Part shown: positions 34,808-43,296 of the stretch, piece by piece | Layout of the letters: each line of letters opens with the position of its first letter | How positions within the stretch are numbered: the first letter of the stretch is position 1 | NCBI RefSeq assembly: GCF_001667265.1 | Contig: NZ_LZHW01000072.1 | Location: forward strand, 26,980-90,979 | Length of the DNA: 64,000 nt | Reading direction: 5' to 3' | Source of the DNA: Mycobacterium sp. ACS4331 | GTDB taxonomy: Bacteria; Actinomycetota; Actinomycetes; Mycobacteriales; Mycobacteriaceae | The notes under the pieces: model-generated | Databases searched by the model: none | What the model was told of the DNA's origin: nothing | The model's input: only the letters and a program-made list of their open reading frames with translations | Position numbers and translations under genes: made by a program

Positions 34808-35427
34808 GATCCGGTGATCACCATCTGCACCGGCGTGGGGTCAAAGCCGTTGCACGGGTTGTTGATCTGCGGGCAGTTGGACACCAGCACCAGCGTGTCG
34901 ATCTCGGCCTGCAGGGTCAGCGACTTGCCGGGGGCGGACAAGCCGTCCACGATGCCGAGTGTGCCGTCCGATTCGACCGGGACGTTCATGAAGAAGTTGA
35001 CGTTCGACACCAGATCCCGCTTGCTCATGCCCCATCGGATCGCCTCGGCCAGGAAGTTCTCGGCGCAGGCGTGCTGGTGGACGGTGTGGTGGCCGTACCG
35101 CAGTGTGTTGGACTCCTTGGAGCACGCACCGGCGATGGTGTCGTGGTTGCCGACGTCGTCGGCCACGATGCGCACCAACGCCGTTCCGTCGCCCGCGCGC
35201 AGCACCGAACCGGTGGTCAGGAAGATGTTTCGCTGTGCGGCCACGGTGGCCTGCGCGCAGTATCTCAGCGCCGCGTCGGGGCGGTCACCGACGCCGATGC
35301 CGTAGAACAGCGTGTCGACGGCCTGATTGCCGTGCAGGTCGATGATCTGCAGGCGCTGGCCGGCCCGCAGGATCGCCGACCACGGCGCCCTGGCCTCCAC
35401 GGTCTGGTCGAGTACGACGGTCATCAT
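34804..35427 (-). CDS. DUF1989 protein, urea carboxylase-associated (UAAP2-like)
   Basis: This 207-residue member of DUF1989 is one of two such proteins that accompany urea/guanidine carboxylase. In guanidine-degrading bacteria the pair (CgdA/CgdB) forms carboxyguanidine deiminase. Features seen are D-L-H-G-N-Q-A-V-D near residue 30, S-N-V-N-F-F-M-N-V near 141 and N-C-P-Q-I-N-N-P-C near 187. The ATG overlaps the previous stop (ATGA) and has GAGGGGG upstream. Which Cgd subunit it represents cannot be decided by eye. Confidence 0.85.
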   Translation of the reverse strand: MMTVVLDQTVEARAPWSAILRAGQRLQIIDLHGNQAVDTLFYGIGVGDRPDAALRYCAQATVAAQRNIFLTTGSVLRAGDGTALVRIVADDVGNHDTIAGACSKESNTLRYGHHTVHQHACAENFLAEAIRWGMSKRDLVSNVNFFMNVPVESDGTLGIVDGLSAPGKSLTLQAEIDTLVLVSNCPQINNPCNGFDPTPVQMVITGS

Positions 35428-36176
35428 GCCCCCTCTGTGGTGTTCTGAGCTGCGGCCCAGGTGCTTTCGGTGTTGAACAGCGCGCGCAGGTACTCGGGGT
35501 CGGTGCTGCCGGGCACCGTCAGCTCCTCGTCGGCGCGCCAGGCGAGAACCTCGAGTGCGGTCGGTGCGGGGGCGGGGTCGAGCGGATGCGGGGTGTTGAC
35601 CACCGCCACCACGACCGGCAGGTGGATCAGGAGTTCGACGGCCCCGCCGGGGCCCGACGTCCCCGTGAAGGTCACCGCGCCGTCATCGGCCACCCGTGCG
35701 CCCTTGAAGAACGACACCGACGGCGCGAGGTCGCGGATGTCCAGGCCGTGTTTGTGGAGGGCCAGCAGCATCGCGTCGCGGCCCGCGACGGTCATCCCGC
35801 ACAGCGCGTCGTGGTGGACGGAGGTGTCGGACACCACCGTGGCCAGCACGCGGCCCTGGTCGGACAGCAGGGGATGGCCGGCGGTCAGGTACGCCTGCCA
35901 GGGCACCTTGAGGGTGTCGGCGACGTTGAGTCGCTCCCACGGTGCGTCGCTGCGGAAGAGCAGCACGTGTGCGCAGGCGCCGCCGTCGGGGTCGGCCAGG
36001 CGTAACCGGGTGCCGCGACCCACGACACGCGATGCGTACGAGCCTGCGGGGACGGACTCGGCCCACCGCACGGCGGTGTCGGCGACGCCGTCGGGGAGGG
36101 CGGGAATCGGCAGGTGGGCGTGGTCGGCCTGGGCCCGGGCGTGGGTCCGGGCGCCGTCGGTGGAGGCAGTGCTCAT
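35424..36176 (-). CDS. DUF1989 protein, urea carboxylase-associated (UAAP1-like)
   Basis: This 250-residue DUF1989 protein is the first gene of the three-gene operon. It has V-G-R-G-T-R-L-R-L-A-D-P-D-G-G-A near residue 53, D-A-L-C-G-M near 123 and P-S-V-S-F-F-K-G-A near 152. With the downstream DUF1989 gene it would form a heteromeric carboxyguanidine deiminase-type enzyme. It lacks a signal peptide. It is divergent from a TetR gene, with a palindrome in the 68-bp gap, so the operon is probably repressed by that protein. Confidence 0.84.
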   Translation of the reverse strand: MSTASTDGARTHARAQADHAHLPIPALPDGVADTAVRWAESVPAGSYASRVVGRGTRLRLADPDGGACAHVLLFRSDAPWERLNVADTLKVPWQAYLTAGHPLLSDQGRVLATVVSDTSVHHDALCGMTVAGRDAMLLALHKHGLDIRDLAPSVSFFKGARVADDGAVTFTGTSGPGGAVELLIHLPVVVAVVNTPHPLDPAPAPTALEVLAWRADEELTVPGSTDPEYLRALFNTESTWAAAQNTTEGA

Positions 36177-36187
36177 GCGGTGTTTCT

Positions 36188-36204
36188 ATCACCCGACAGG
36201 TAAT
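36188..36204. promoter_or_regulatory. Operator-like palindrome between DUF1989 operon and tetR
   Basis: ATCACC and GGTAAT arms flank CGACA, with five of six pairs matched. It is the only clear dyad in the 68-bp divergent gap and lies 12 bp from the DUF1989 start, a fitting place for TetR repression. Confidence 0.5.
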
Positions 36205-36244
36205 CCTGCAGTGCGAGCGGGAGCCGGGGTGCAACAATGACGCC

Positions 36245-36916
36245 ATGTCCGACGACGGCAGAGGGCGTCCACGGCTCGCGCCGTCCCGTCGCCCAGGCAG
36301 AACCGCGCGTGAGGAGATCCTCGACGCGGCCGCCGAACTGTTCACCACCCGCGGCTACGCGGCCACCTCGACGCGCGCTGTGGCCAGCGCCGTGGGGATG
36401 CGCCAGGCGTCGCTGTATCACCACTTCGCGACCAAGGACGACATCCTCGACGCACTGTTGGCCGGCACCATCGACGAACCGCTCAGATTCGCCGAGGAAC
36501 TCCTGGCGGATCCCGGTCCGGCGCCGCAGCGCCTGCACACCCTGACCTTCGGCGACGCGCGCCAACTGGCCTCCAGTAGATGGAATCTGGGCGCGCTCTA
36601 CCTTCTGCCCGAACTGCGGGTCGAACGGTTCGCGGAGTTCCGTGCACGCCGCGATCGGCTGCGGGACGCCTATCGGCAGCTCGCCGGACTCGTCATCGGA
36701 GAATGCGACGGTCCGCCCGACGCGGCCGAATTGCCCTTCCGGCTGGTGGAATCCGTCATCAACCGGCGGTCCGACCACGGTGAGTGCTCGCCCGAGGCGC
36801 CCTGGGGGATCGCCGACGGCGCACTGCGCTGTGTGGGGTATCAGGGTGACCTCGCCACCCTGCGCAGGGGGACGGCCGAGAGGCTGCGCATCGCTGACGA
36901 TAACGTCACCGTATGA
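36245..36916 (+). CDS. TetR family transcriptional regulator
   Basis: This 223-residue repressor has its HTH at about residues 22-65 (I-L-D-A-A-A-E-L-F-T-T-R-G-Y, then Q-A-S-L-Y-H-H-F-A-T-K). The C-terminal ligand domain is not assignable. It is divergent from the DUF1989/carboxyltransferase operon and probably controls it. Its stop overlaps the start of the crotonase gene (ATGA), so the two are co-translated. Confidence 0.9.
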   Translation: MSDDGRGRPRLAPSRRPGRTAREEILDAAAELFTTRGYAATSTRAVASAVGMRQASLYHHFATKDDILDALLAGTIDEPLRFAEELLADPGPAPQRLHTLTFGDARQLASSRWNLGALYLLPELRVERFAEFRARRDRLRDAYRQLAGLVIGECDGPPDAAELPFRLVESVINRRSDHGECSPEAPWGIADGALRCVGYQGDLATLRRGTAERLRIADDNVTV

Positions 36917-37692
36917 CTTACGAGACCCTGCACTTCGAGCAGTCCGGCTCGATCGCCCGCATCACCCTGAACCGGCCAGAGGCGGCCAACGGCATGAACG
37001 ACGTCATGACGCGCGAACTCGCCCAGGTGGCCGCCGAGGTCGACGCGCCGGGCACCAAGGTCGTCGTGCTGACCGGTGCCGGTCGATTCTTCTGCGCGGG
37101 AGGGGATCTCAAGGCGATGGCGGCCTCACCCCTGGGCCCGGGCCGCTTCGTCCGGGGCATCGCCAACGACCTGCATCGGGCCATTGCGACGTTCGCCCGC
37201 ATGGACGCTGTGCTGATCACCGCGGTCAACGGCACCGCCGCGGGGGCGGGGTTCTCGCTGGGCATCAGCGGTGATCTGGTGGTGGCCGCGAAGTCGGCCT
37301 CGTTCACCATGGCCTACACCAAGGTGGGTCTGAGTCCCGACGGGTCGGCGTCCTACTACCTGCCGCGCCTTGTCGGCGCGCGACGGGCGGCCGATCTGAT
37401 GCTCACCAACCGGCGGCTGTCGGCCGACGAGGCCCAGGACTGGGGCCTGGTGAACTATGTGGTCGACGACGCCGAGTTCACCGCGCGGGTCGACGGCCTC
37501 GCCGCCGAGATCGCCTCGGGCTCAGCGCAGTCCGCGGCCGCCGTCAAGAAGCTGCTCGCGGTGTCGTTCGGCAACGGCATCGAATCGCAGATGGAACTCG
37601 AGAGCCGGTTCATCGCGGCCAACGCCGACGGACCGGGTGGCCGGGAAGGTATCGACGCGTTCCTGAACAAGCGTGCGCCGCAGTTCGACTGA
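36913..37692 (+). CDS. Crotonase-family enoyl-CoA isomerase/hydratase
   Basis: This 259-residue crotonase-fold enzyme has the oxyanion-hole segments C-A-G-G-D-L near residue 61 and N-G-T-A-A-G-A-G near 106. At the positions of the two catalytic Glu of hydratases it has Ser115 (G-A-G-F-S-L) and Tyr135 (M-A-Y-T-K). Asp143 in L-S-P-D-G sits where PaaG-type isomerases carry their catalytic Asp. An isomerase is therefore more likely than a hydratase. It is translationally coupled to the TetR gene and converges on panB. Confidence 0.85.
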   Translation: MTYETLHFEQSGSIARITLNRPEAANGMNDVMTRELAQVAAEVDAPGTKVVVLTGAGRFFCAGGDLKAMAASPLGPGRFVRGIANDLHRAIATFARMDAVLITAVNGTAAGAGFSLGISGDLVVAAKSASFTMAYTKVGLSPDGSASYYLPRLVGARRAADLMLTNRRLSADEAQDWGLVNYVVDDAEFTARVDGLAAEIASGSAQSAAAVKKLLAVSFGNGIESQMELESRFIAANADGPGGREGIDAFLNKRAPQFD

Positions 37693-37698
37693 GTCCGG

Positions 37699-38532
37699 CT
37701 AGAACGAGTGCTCGTCGGCGGGGAAGGCCCCGCTGGCGACCTCGTCGGCGTACTGCTTTGCCGCACGGCCCAATTCGGCACCGACATCGCCGAATCGCTT
37801 GACGAACTTCGCGGTCCGGCCCGCGGTCATGCCGGCCATGTCCTGCCACACCAGCACCTGCGCGTCACAGTTGGGGCCCGCACCGATGCCCACGGTCGGG
37901 ATCGTCAGTTTGCCGGTGATCTGGGTTGCCAGTTCGGCGGGCACCATCTCGAGCACGACGGCCACGGCGCCGGCCTCGGCGACCGCGATCGCGTCGTGGA
38001 TGGTCTGCTCACCGGCGTCGCCCCGGCCCTGGACGCGGAACCCGCCGAGGCCGTTGACGCTCTGCGGCGTGAACCCGATGTGTGCGATGACCGGGATGCC
38101 GGCCTGTGTCAGGGTGGCGATCTGAGCGGCCACGCGTTCACCGCCCTCGAGCTTGACCGCGTGCGCACCGGTCTCCTTGAGGAACCGGGTGGCGGTGGCC
38201 AGCGCCTGCTCGGGGCCCGCCTCGTAGCTGCCGAACGGCAGGTCGGCGATGACGAGTGCGTGCGGAGCGCCTCGGACCACCCCACGCACCAGCGGGATCA
38301 ACTCGTCGATCGAGATCGGCACGGTGGTGTCGTAGCCGTAGACCACGTTGGCCGCCGAATCGCCGACGAGCAGGACCGGGATCTCGGCGTCGTCGAACAC
38401 GCGGGCGGTCGAGTAGTCGTATGCGGTGAGCATGGCCCACTTGTGGCCTTCGCTCTTCCATTGCTGCAGGTGATGGGTGCGCACCTTGGTGCGGGGTCTG
38501 CTGGATTCCTGGGCAGCGCCGTATACAGACAT
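37699..38532 (-). CDS. panB: 3-methyl-2-oxobutanoate hydroxymethyltransferase PanB
   Basis: PanB is the first enzyme of pantothenate synthesis and makes ketopantoate. The 277-residue protein has the family blocks M-L-T-A-Y-D-Y near residue 34, V-G-D-S-A near 56, D-L-P-F-G-S-Y near 97, V-K-L-E-G-G near 124, H-I-G-F-T-P-Q near 146 and I-G-I/A-G-A-G-P-N-C-D near 221. ATG 38532 has TGAGGAC upstream; a longer reading to 38577 has no ribosome site. It is in the Rv2225 position. Confidence 0.96.
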   Translation of the reverse strand: MSVYGAAQESSRPRTKVRTHHLQQWKSEGHKWAMLTAYDYSTARVFDDAEIPVLLVGDSAANVVYGYDTTVPISIDELIPLVRGVVRGAPHALVIADLPFGSYEAGPEQALATATRFLKETGAHAVKLEGGERVAAQIATLTQAGIPVIAHIGFTPQSVNGLGGFRVQGRGDAGEQTIHDAIAVAEAGAVAVVLEMVPAELATQITGKLTIPTVGIGAGPNCDAQVLVWQDMAGMTAGRTAKFVKRFGDVGAELGRAAKQYADEVASGAFPADEHSF

Positions 38533-38692
38533 CTTTGTCCTCAAAGTGTTGTTGTCGGGTCGATCCTCGTGGCCCATCCGGGTCCCCGGGTCGTCTGACC
38601 ACGCCAGTCTGCCACCGCGGCGGCGCCACGTGAAGTGGCGGATGAGTGGACTTCCTCACAATGGCGGGGCAACCCGCCTACCATCAGCTTCC

Positions 38693-40096
38693 ATGCCGGG
38701 ATACCAGAGGCTGAGCGGCCTCGACGCAAGCTTTCTGTACCTGGAGACGGCGAGTCAGCCGCTGCATGTGTGCTCACTGCTCGAACTCGACACGGCCTCC
38801 ATCCCGGGCGGATACACGTTCGACAAGCTCAGGGACGCACTCGCGGTGCGGTTGCGGGCCCTGCCGGAGTTCCGCGAGAAGATCACCGACTCGTTTCTCA
38901 ACCTCGACCATCCAGTCTGGGTGGAGGACAAAGACTTCGACGTCGACCGTCATCTGCATCGGATAGGCCTGCCGTCGCCGGGCGGGCGGACCGAGTTGGC
39001 GGAGATCTGCGGGCACATCGCGTCACTGCAGCTGGACCGCACCAGACCCCTGTGGGAGATGTGGGTCATCGAGAACATCGCGGGCACAGATGCGCACAAG
39101 GGTGGGCGAATCGCGGTGATGACGAAGGTCCACCACGCCGCGGTCGACGGTGTGACCGGCGCGAACCTGATGTCGCAGTTGTGCAGCACTGAACCCGACG
39201 CGCCGGCGCCTGAACTCGTCGAAGCCCCCGGAGGTGCGGGGCAGTTGGAGATCGCGGTGCGCGGACTGGCGCGGTTCGCGACGCGGCCGGTGAACCTGGC
39301 CACCCGGGTGATTCCGAACACCGTCAGCACGGTCGTCGACACCGTTCGTCGTGCGGTGAACGGATCGGCGATGGCCAGCCCGTTCCGGGCCCCGCAGACG
39401 GCGTTCAACGCCAGCATCACCGGGCACCGCAACATCGCCTACGCCCAACTCGACCTCGAGGACGTCAAGCGCGTCAAGAACCACTTCAACGTCAAGGTCA
39501 ACGACGTCGTGATGGCGCTGGTGTCGGGGGTGCTGCGCCAGTTCCTGATCGACCGCGGCGAGCTGCCCGAGAGTTCGCTGGTGGCCATGGTGCCGGTGTC
39601 GGTGCACGGCCGGTCGGACAGGCCGGGCCGCAACAAGGTGTCCGGGATGTTCGCGAGCCTGCACACCGAGATCGAGGACCCGGCACATCGCATCAAGGCC
39701 ATCGCGGAGGCGACATCGGTTGCCAAGGAACACAGCTCGGCGATCGCGGCCACGCTGCTGCAGGACTGGTCCCAGTTCGCCGCGCCCGCAGTGTTCGGCG
39801 TCGCGATGCGCGTCTACGCCGGCACCCGGCTGACCGAGGCCAGGCCCGTGCACAACGTGGTGCTGTCCAACGTTCCGGGACCACAGGAACCGCTCTACTT
39901 CCTCGGTGCCGAAGTCAAGGCGATGTACCCGCTCGGTCCGATCTTCCACGGGTCGGGGTTGAACATCACCGTGATGTCCTTGAGCGGCAAGCTCAACATC
40001 GGGCTGATCTCCTGTCCCGAACTGCTGCCCGACCTGTGGAACATGGCCGACGATTTCGCTGTGAGCATGGAGGAGCTGCTCGCGGCGGCGCGCTGA
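38693..40096 (+). CDS. Wax ester synthase/diacylglycerol acyltransferase (WS/DGAT)
   Basis: This 467-residue acyltransferase makes wax esters or triacylglycerol from acyl-CoA. The catalytic motif H-H-A-A-V-D-G is at 147-153. The family blocks P-L-W-E-M-W near 119, N-D-V-V-M-A-L near 265 and the C-terminal N-V-P-G-P and G-x-x-L-x-I-x-x-x-S-L segments are present. The start MPGYQRLSGLDASFL is typical. It lies between panB and the hip1 genes, where the H37Rv order has none that I recall, so it is probably an addition in this lineage. Confidence 0.93.
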   Translation: MPGYQRLSGLDASFLYLETASQPLHVCSLLELDTASIPGGYTFDKLRDALAVRLRALPEFREKITDSFLNLDHPVWVEDKDFDVDRHLHRIGLPSPGGRTELAEICGHIASLQLDRTRPLWEMWVIENIAGTDAHKGGRIAVMTKVHHAAVDGVTGANLMSQLCSTEPDAPAPELVEAPGGAGQLEIAVRGLARFATRPVNLATRVIPNTVSTVVDTVRRAVNGSAMASPFRAPQTAFNASITGHRNIAYAQLDLEDVKRVKNHFNVKVNDVVMALVSGVLRQFLIDRGELPESSLVAMVPVSVHGRSDRPGRNKVSGMFASLHTEIEDPAHRIKAIAEATSVAKEHSSAIAATLLQDWSQFAAPAVFGVAMRVYAGTRLTEARPVHNVVLSNVPGPQEPLYFLGAEVKAMYPLGPIFHGSGLNITVMSLSGKLNIGLISCPELLPDLWNMADDFAVSMEELLAAAR

Positions 40097-40133
40097 CAGG
40101 AGTTGCGCGGGCTTCATGGCAGCATGGACTGCC

Positions 40134-41696
40134 ATGAGCCTGATTCGCCCTGTTTCGATCCCGCGTGGCCGTATGCTGCGCGCCACAGCGATCGTTACGG
40201 CGGTGACATCGGTCGCGCTCGGCGGTGTCGGCTGCGCCAGAGTGGTGGACGGGCAGGCCGCCATGGCCGAACCCCGCATCGGCGAGCCCGTGCGGTGGGA
40301 GGAGTGCAAGTTCACCGGTGGCGGCGACGTGAAGCTGCCGCCCGGTGCCGAATGCGGTCGCATCGCGGTGCCGGTGGACTACTCCAAGAAGGACGACCCT
40401 GATGCGCCGGTCGCGCAGCTGGCGATGATCCGGTTCCCCGCCACGGGGCAGAAGATCGGTTCCCTCGTGGTCAACCCGGGCGGGCCCGGTGAGTCCGGCA
40501 TCGAGGCCGCGATCGGCATGGTCGAACTGCTGCCGCCGGCGGTGCGGGAGAAGTTCGACTTCGTGGGCTTCGACCCGCGTGGCGTCGCGTCGTCGACTCC
40601 GGCGCTGTGGTGCAACTCCGACGAGGACAACGACCGACTGCGCGCCGAGCCCCAGGTGGAGTACACCCCGGAGGGGGTGGCGTGGCTCGAGAACGAGACC
40701 AAACAGTTCATCCAGCGCTGCGTCGACAAGATGGGCAAGGAGTTCCTGGCCAACGTCGGCACCGACAACGTCGCCAAGGACCTCGACCAGATCCGCGAGG
40801 CGCTCGGTGACGACAAGCTGACCTACCTGGGCTACTCCTACGGCACGCGCATCGGGTCGGCCTACGCCGAGCAGTTCCCGCAGAACGTGCGCGCGATGAT
40901 CCTCGACGGCGCCGTCGATCCCAACGCCGATCCTGTGCAGGCCGACATCGACCAGGCCGCGGCGTTCCAGGAGGCGTTCAACGACTACGCGGCCGACTGC
41001 GCCAAGGATCCGACCTGCCCCTTGGGCACCGACCCGGCCAAGGCCGTCGACGTCTACCGCGACATGGTCGGGGCCCTGGGCACCAAATCGGCGCCCACCA
41101 AGGATCCGCGGGGGCTGTCCTACAGCGACGCCGTGGTGGGCACCATCATGTCGCTCTACTCGCCGGCGTTGTGGCGGCACCTGACCCAGGGTCTGACCGA
41201 ACTGCGCAACGGCAGGGGAGACACACTGCTGGTGTTGGCCGACATGTACATGCGCCGCGACCGCGAGGGCCATTACACCAACGCCACCGATGCCCGGATC
41301 GCCATCAACTGCGTCGATCAGCCCGCGATCATGGACCGCGCCGTCGTCATCGAGCAGGACCGCAGGATGCGTGAGGTCGCACCGTTCATGAACTACGGCG
41401 AGTTCACGGGTGACGCGCCGATGTCGACCTGCTCGTTCTGGCCTGTGCCGCCGACCAGTGAGCCGCATGAGGTGTCGGTGCCGGACCTGGCGCCCACCCT
41501 CGTCGTGTCCACCACGGGTGACCCCGCCACGCCGTATCAGGCCGGCGTCGATCTGGCCAGGCAGCTTGGCGGGGGCCTGATCACGTTCGAGGGCACGCAG
41601 CACACCGTGGTGTTCCAGGGCGAGTCCTGTGTCGACGACATGGCCGCCGCCTACCTGATCGACGGGACCCTGCCGCCCCAGGACGCCAAGTGCTGA
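40134..41696 (+). CDS. hip1: Hip1/CaeA serine protease (alpha/beta hydrolase)
   Basis: This is a 520-residue cell-envelope serine protease/esterase. In M. tuberculosis Hip1 (Rv2224c) cleaves GroEL2 and shapes the envelope. The nucleophile Ser235 is in G-Y-S-Y-G; the triad Asp (T-G-D-P-A-T-P) and His (G-T-Q-H-T-V) follow near the C-terminus. The N-terminus has a hydrophobic signal ending G-G-V-G-C, a lipobox with a weak -3 position (Cys34). N-P-G-G-P-G-E-S gives the oxyanion hole. ATG 40134 was chosen over 40116 by signal-peptide shape. Confidence 0.93.
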   Translation: MSLIRPVSIPRGRMLRATAIVTAVTSVALGGVGCARVVDGQAAMAEPRIGEPVRWEECKFTGGGDVKLPPGAECGRIAVPVDYSKKDDPDAPVAQLAMIRFPATGQKIGSLVVNPGGPGESGIEAAIGMVELLPPAVREKFDFVGFDPRGVASSTPALWCNSDEDNDRLRAEPQVEYTPEGVAWLENETKQFIQRCVDKMGKEFLANVGTDNVAKDLDQIREALGDDKLTYLGYSYGTRIGSAYAEQFPQNVRAMILDGAVDPNADPVQADIDQAAAFQEAFNDYAADCAKDPTCPLGTDPAKAVDVYRDMVGALGTKSAPTKDPRGLSYSDAVVGTIMSLYSPALWRHLTQGLTELRNGRGDTLLVLADMYMRRDREGHYTNATDARIAINCVDQPAIMDRAVVIEQDRRMREVAPFMNYGEFTGDAPMSTCSFWPVPPTSEPHEVSVPDLAPTLVVSTTGDPATPYQAGVDLARQLGGGLITFEGTQHTVVFQGESCVDDMAAAYLIDGTLPPQDAKC

Positions 41697-41787
41697 CGCG
41701 GCGGTTCCGGGAGCTTGACCGTACCGATACCGGAGCGTGACCACCCGCGGTCCGCACGGCCGAGACCGGCATGCAACGATGGGCGGC

Positions 41788-43296
41788 ATGCAGCGTTCAA
41801 AACGATGGGGCTGTGCGCTGCTCACCGCCGTGCTGTGGTTTGCGGCGCCAGCGTCAGTGGCCATGGCGGAGCCGGAACCTCCTGTGCCGCAGGCAAATTG
41901 GGGCTCGTGCGATCAGTTCTTCGGCGGTGACGTCGGCTTGCTGACGGCGCAGTGCACCATGCTCGCGGTCCCGCGAAGCTACGACGATCCCGACGGCGCG
42001 ACGGTGGATCTCGCGGTGATCCGCGTCCCTGCCGCGGGCGAGCGGATCGGTGCGCTGTTCGTCAACCCGGGTGGTCCCGGAGCCTCCGCGGTGGACACCG
42101 TCGCCGGCATGGCCGCGGCGCTGGTGGGCTCGCCCATCAACGAGCACTTCGACTTCGTCGGCTTCGATCCGCGCGGTGTCGGCCACTCGACCCCGGAACT
42201 GCGCTGCCGCACCGATGCCGAATTCGACGCCTGGCGTCGCGAACCGATGGTCGACTTCAGTCCGGCGGGCGTGGCCCACATCGAGTCGCTCTACCAGCAG
42301 TTCGCGCAGCAGTGCGCGACCCGGATGGGCACGGACTTCCTCTCCGCGATGGGCACCCGGGAAGCCGCGCACGACATGGAGACCATCCGTCGGGTGCTCG
42401 GCGACGAGAAGATCAACTACCTGGGTTTCTCCTACGGCACAGAGATCGGCACGGCCTACGTGTCGCGGTACGGCCAGCATGTGCGCGCCATGGTCCTCGA
42501 CGGCGCGGTCGACCCCAGCATCGATCCCGTCACCAAGAGCATCAACCAGATGGGGGCGTTCCAGCGGGCGTTCACCGACTACGCCGCCGACTGTGCTCAG
42601 ACCGCGGGATGTCCACTGGGGCAGGACCCGTCCCAGTGGATCGACCGCTACCACCAGCTGATCAACCCGCTGGTGGCCAAGCCCGCCTACACATCGGACC
42701 CGCGCGGTCTGAGCTACGCCGACGCCATCACCGGGACGTTCAACGCCCTCTACACCCAGCACCTGTGGAAGTACCTGACCAGCGGACTGCTCGGCCTGGC
42801 GCGCGGCACCGACGCGGGGGATCTGCTGCTGCTGGCCGACGAGTACCAGGGCCGCGACAGCAGCGGGCACTACCGCAACGTCCAGGACACCTTCCATGCG
42901 GTGCGCTGCGTGGACGCACCCTCGCCGACGGACCCGGCCGTGTGGGCCGCGGCCGACCAGCGCATCCGCGAGGTCGCCCCGTTCGCGGCCTACGGCGAGT
43001 TCACCGGCTACGCCCCACGCGACATCTGCGCGTTCTGGCCGGTCCCCGCCACGTCGGCCCCGCACGAGGCGCCGCCCGCCCCGCCGGGGTCGGTCGTCGT
43101 GGTGTCGACGACGCACGACCCCGCCACCCCGTACGAAGCAGGTGTGAGCCTGGCGCGCCAACTGCAGGCGCCGCTGATCTCCTTCGAGGGCACGCAGCAC
43201 ACCGTGGTGTTCAACGGTTTTGAGTGCATCGACAGCGCGATCGTGGACTACCTCGTCGACGGAGTGGTGCCGGGCAACCTGCAGTGCGCGGCGTGA
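41788..43296 (+). CDS. Secreted Hip1 paralogue (Rv2223c-type protease)
   Basis: This 502-residue tandem paralogue of Hip1 has the same fold and triad: Ser in G-F-S-Y-G near residue 220, Asp in T-H-D-P-A-T-P and His in G-T-Q-H-T-V. It has a cleavable Sec signal (about 1-27, ending A-S-V-A-M-A-E) and no lipobox cysteine, so it is predicted secreted rather than lipid-anchored. It lies 91 bp after hip1. The even spread of sequence difference, with conserved cysteines, points to an old duplication. Confidence 0.92.
   Translation: MQRSKRWGCALLTAVLWFAAPASVAMAEPEPPVPQANWGSCDQFFGGDVGLLTAQCTMLAVPRSYDDPDGATVDLAVIRVPAAGERIGALFVNPGGPGASAVDTVAGMAAALVGSPINEHFDFVGFDPRGVGHSTPELRCRTDAEFDAWRREPMVDFSPAGVAHIESLYQQFAQQCATRMGTDFLSAMGTREAAHDMETIRRVLGDEKINYLGFSYGTEIGTAYVSRYGQHVRAMVLDGAVDPSIDPVTKSINQMGAFQRAFTDYAADCAQTAGCPLGQDPSQWIDRYHQLINPLVAKPAYTSDPRGLSYADAITGTFNALYTQHLWKYLTSGLLGLARGTDAGDLLLLADEYQGRDSSGHYRNVQDTFHAVRCVDAPSPTDPAVWAAADQRIREVAPFAAYGEFTGYAPRDICAFWPVPATSAPHEAPPAPPGSVVVVSTTHDPATPYEAGVSLARQLQAPLISFEGTQHTVVFNGFECIDSAIVDYLVDGVVPGNLQCAA

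Noticed and set aside
36177..36244. Guanidine riboswitch before the DUF1989 operon
   Set aside because: The gap is 68 bp and shows no riboswitch core; a protein operator fits better.
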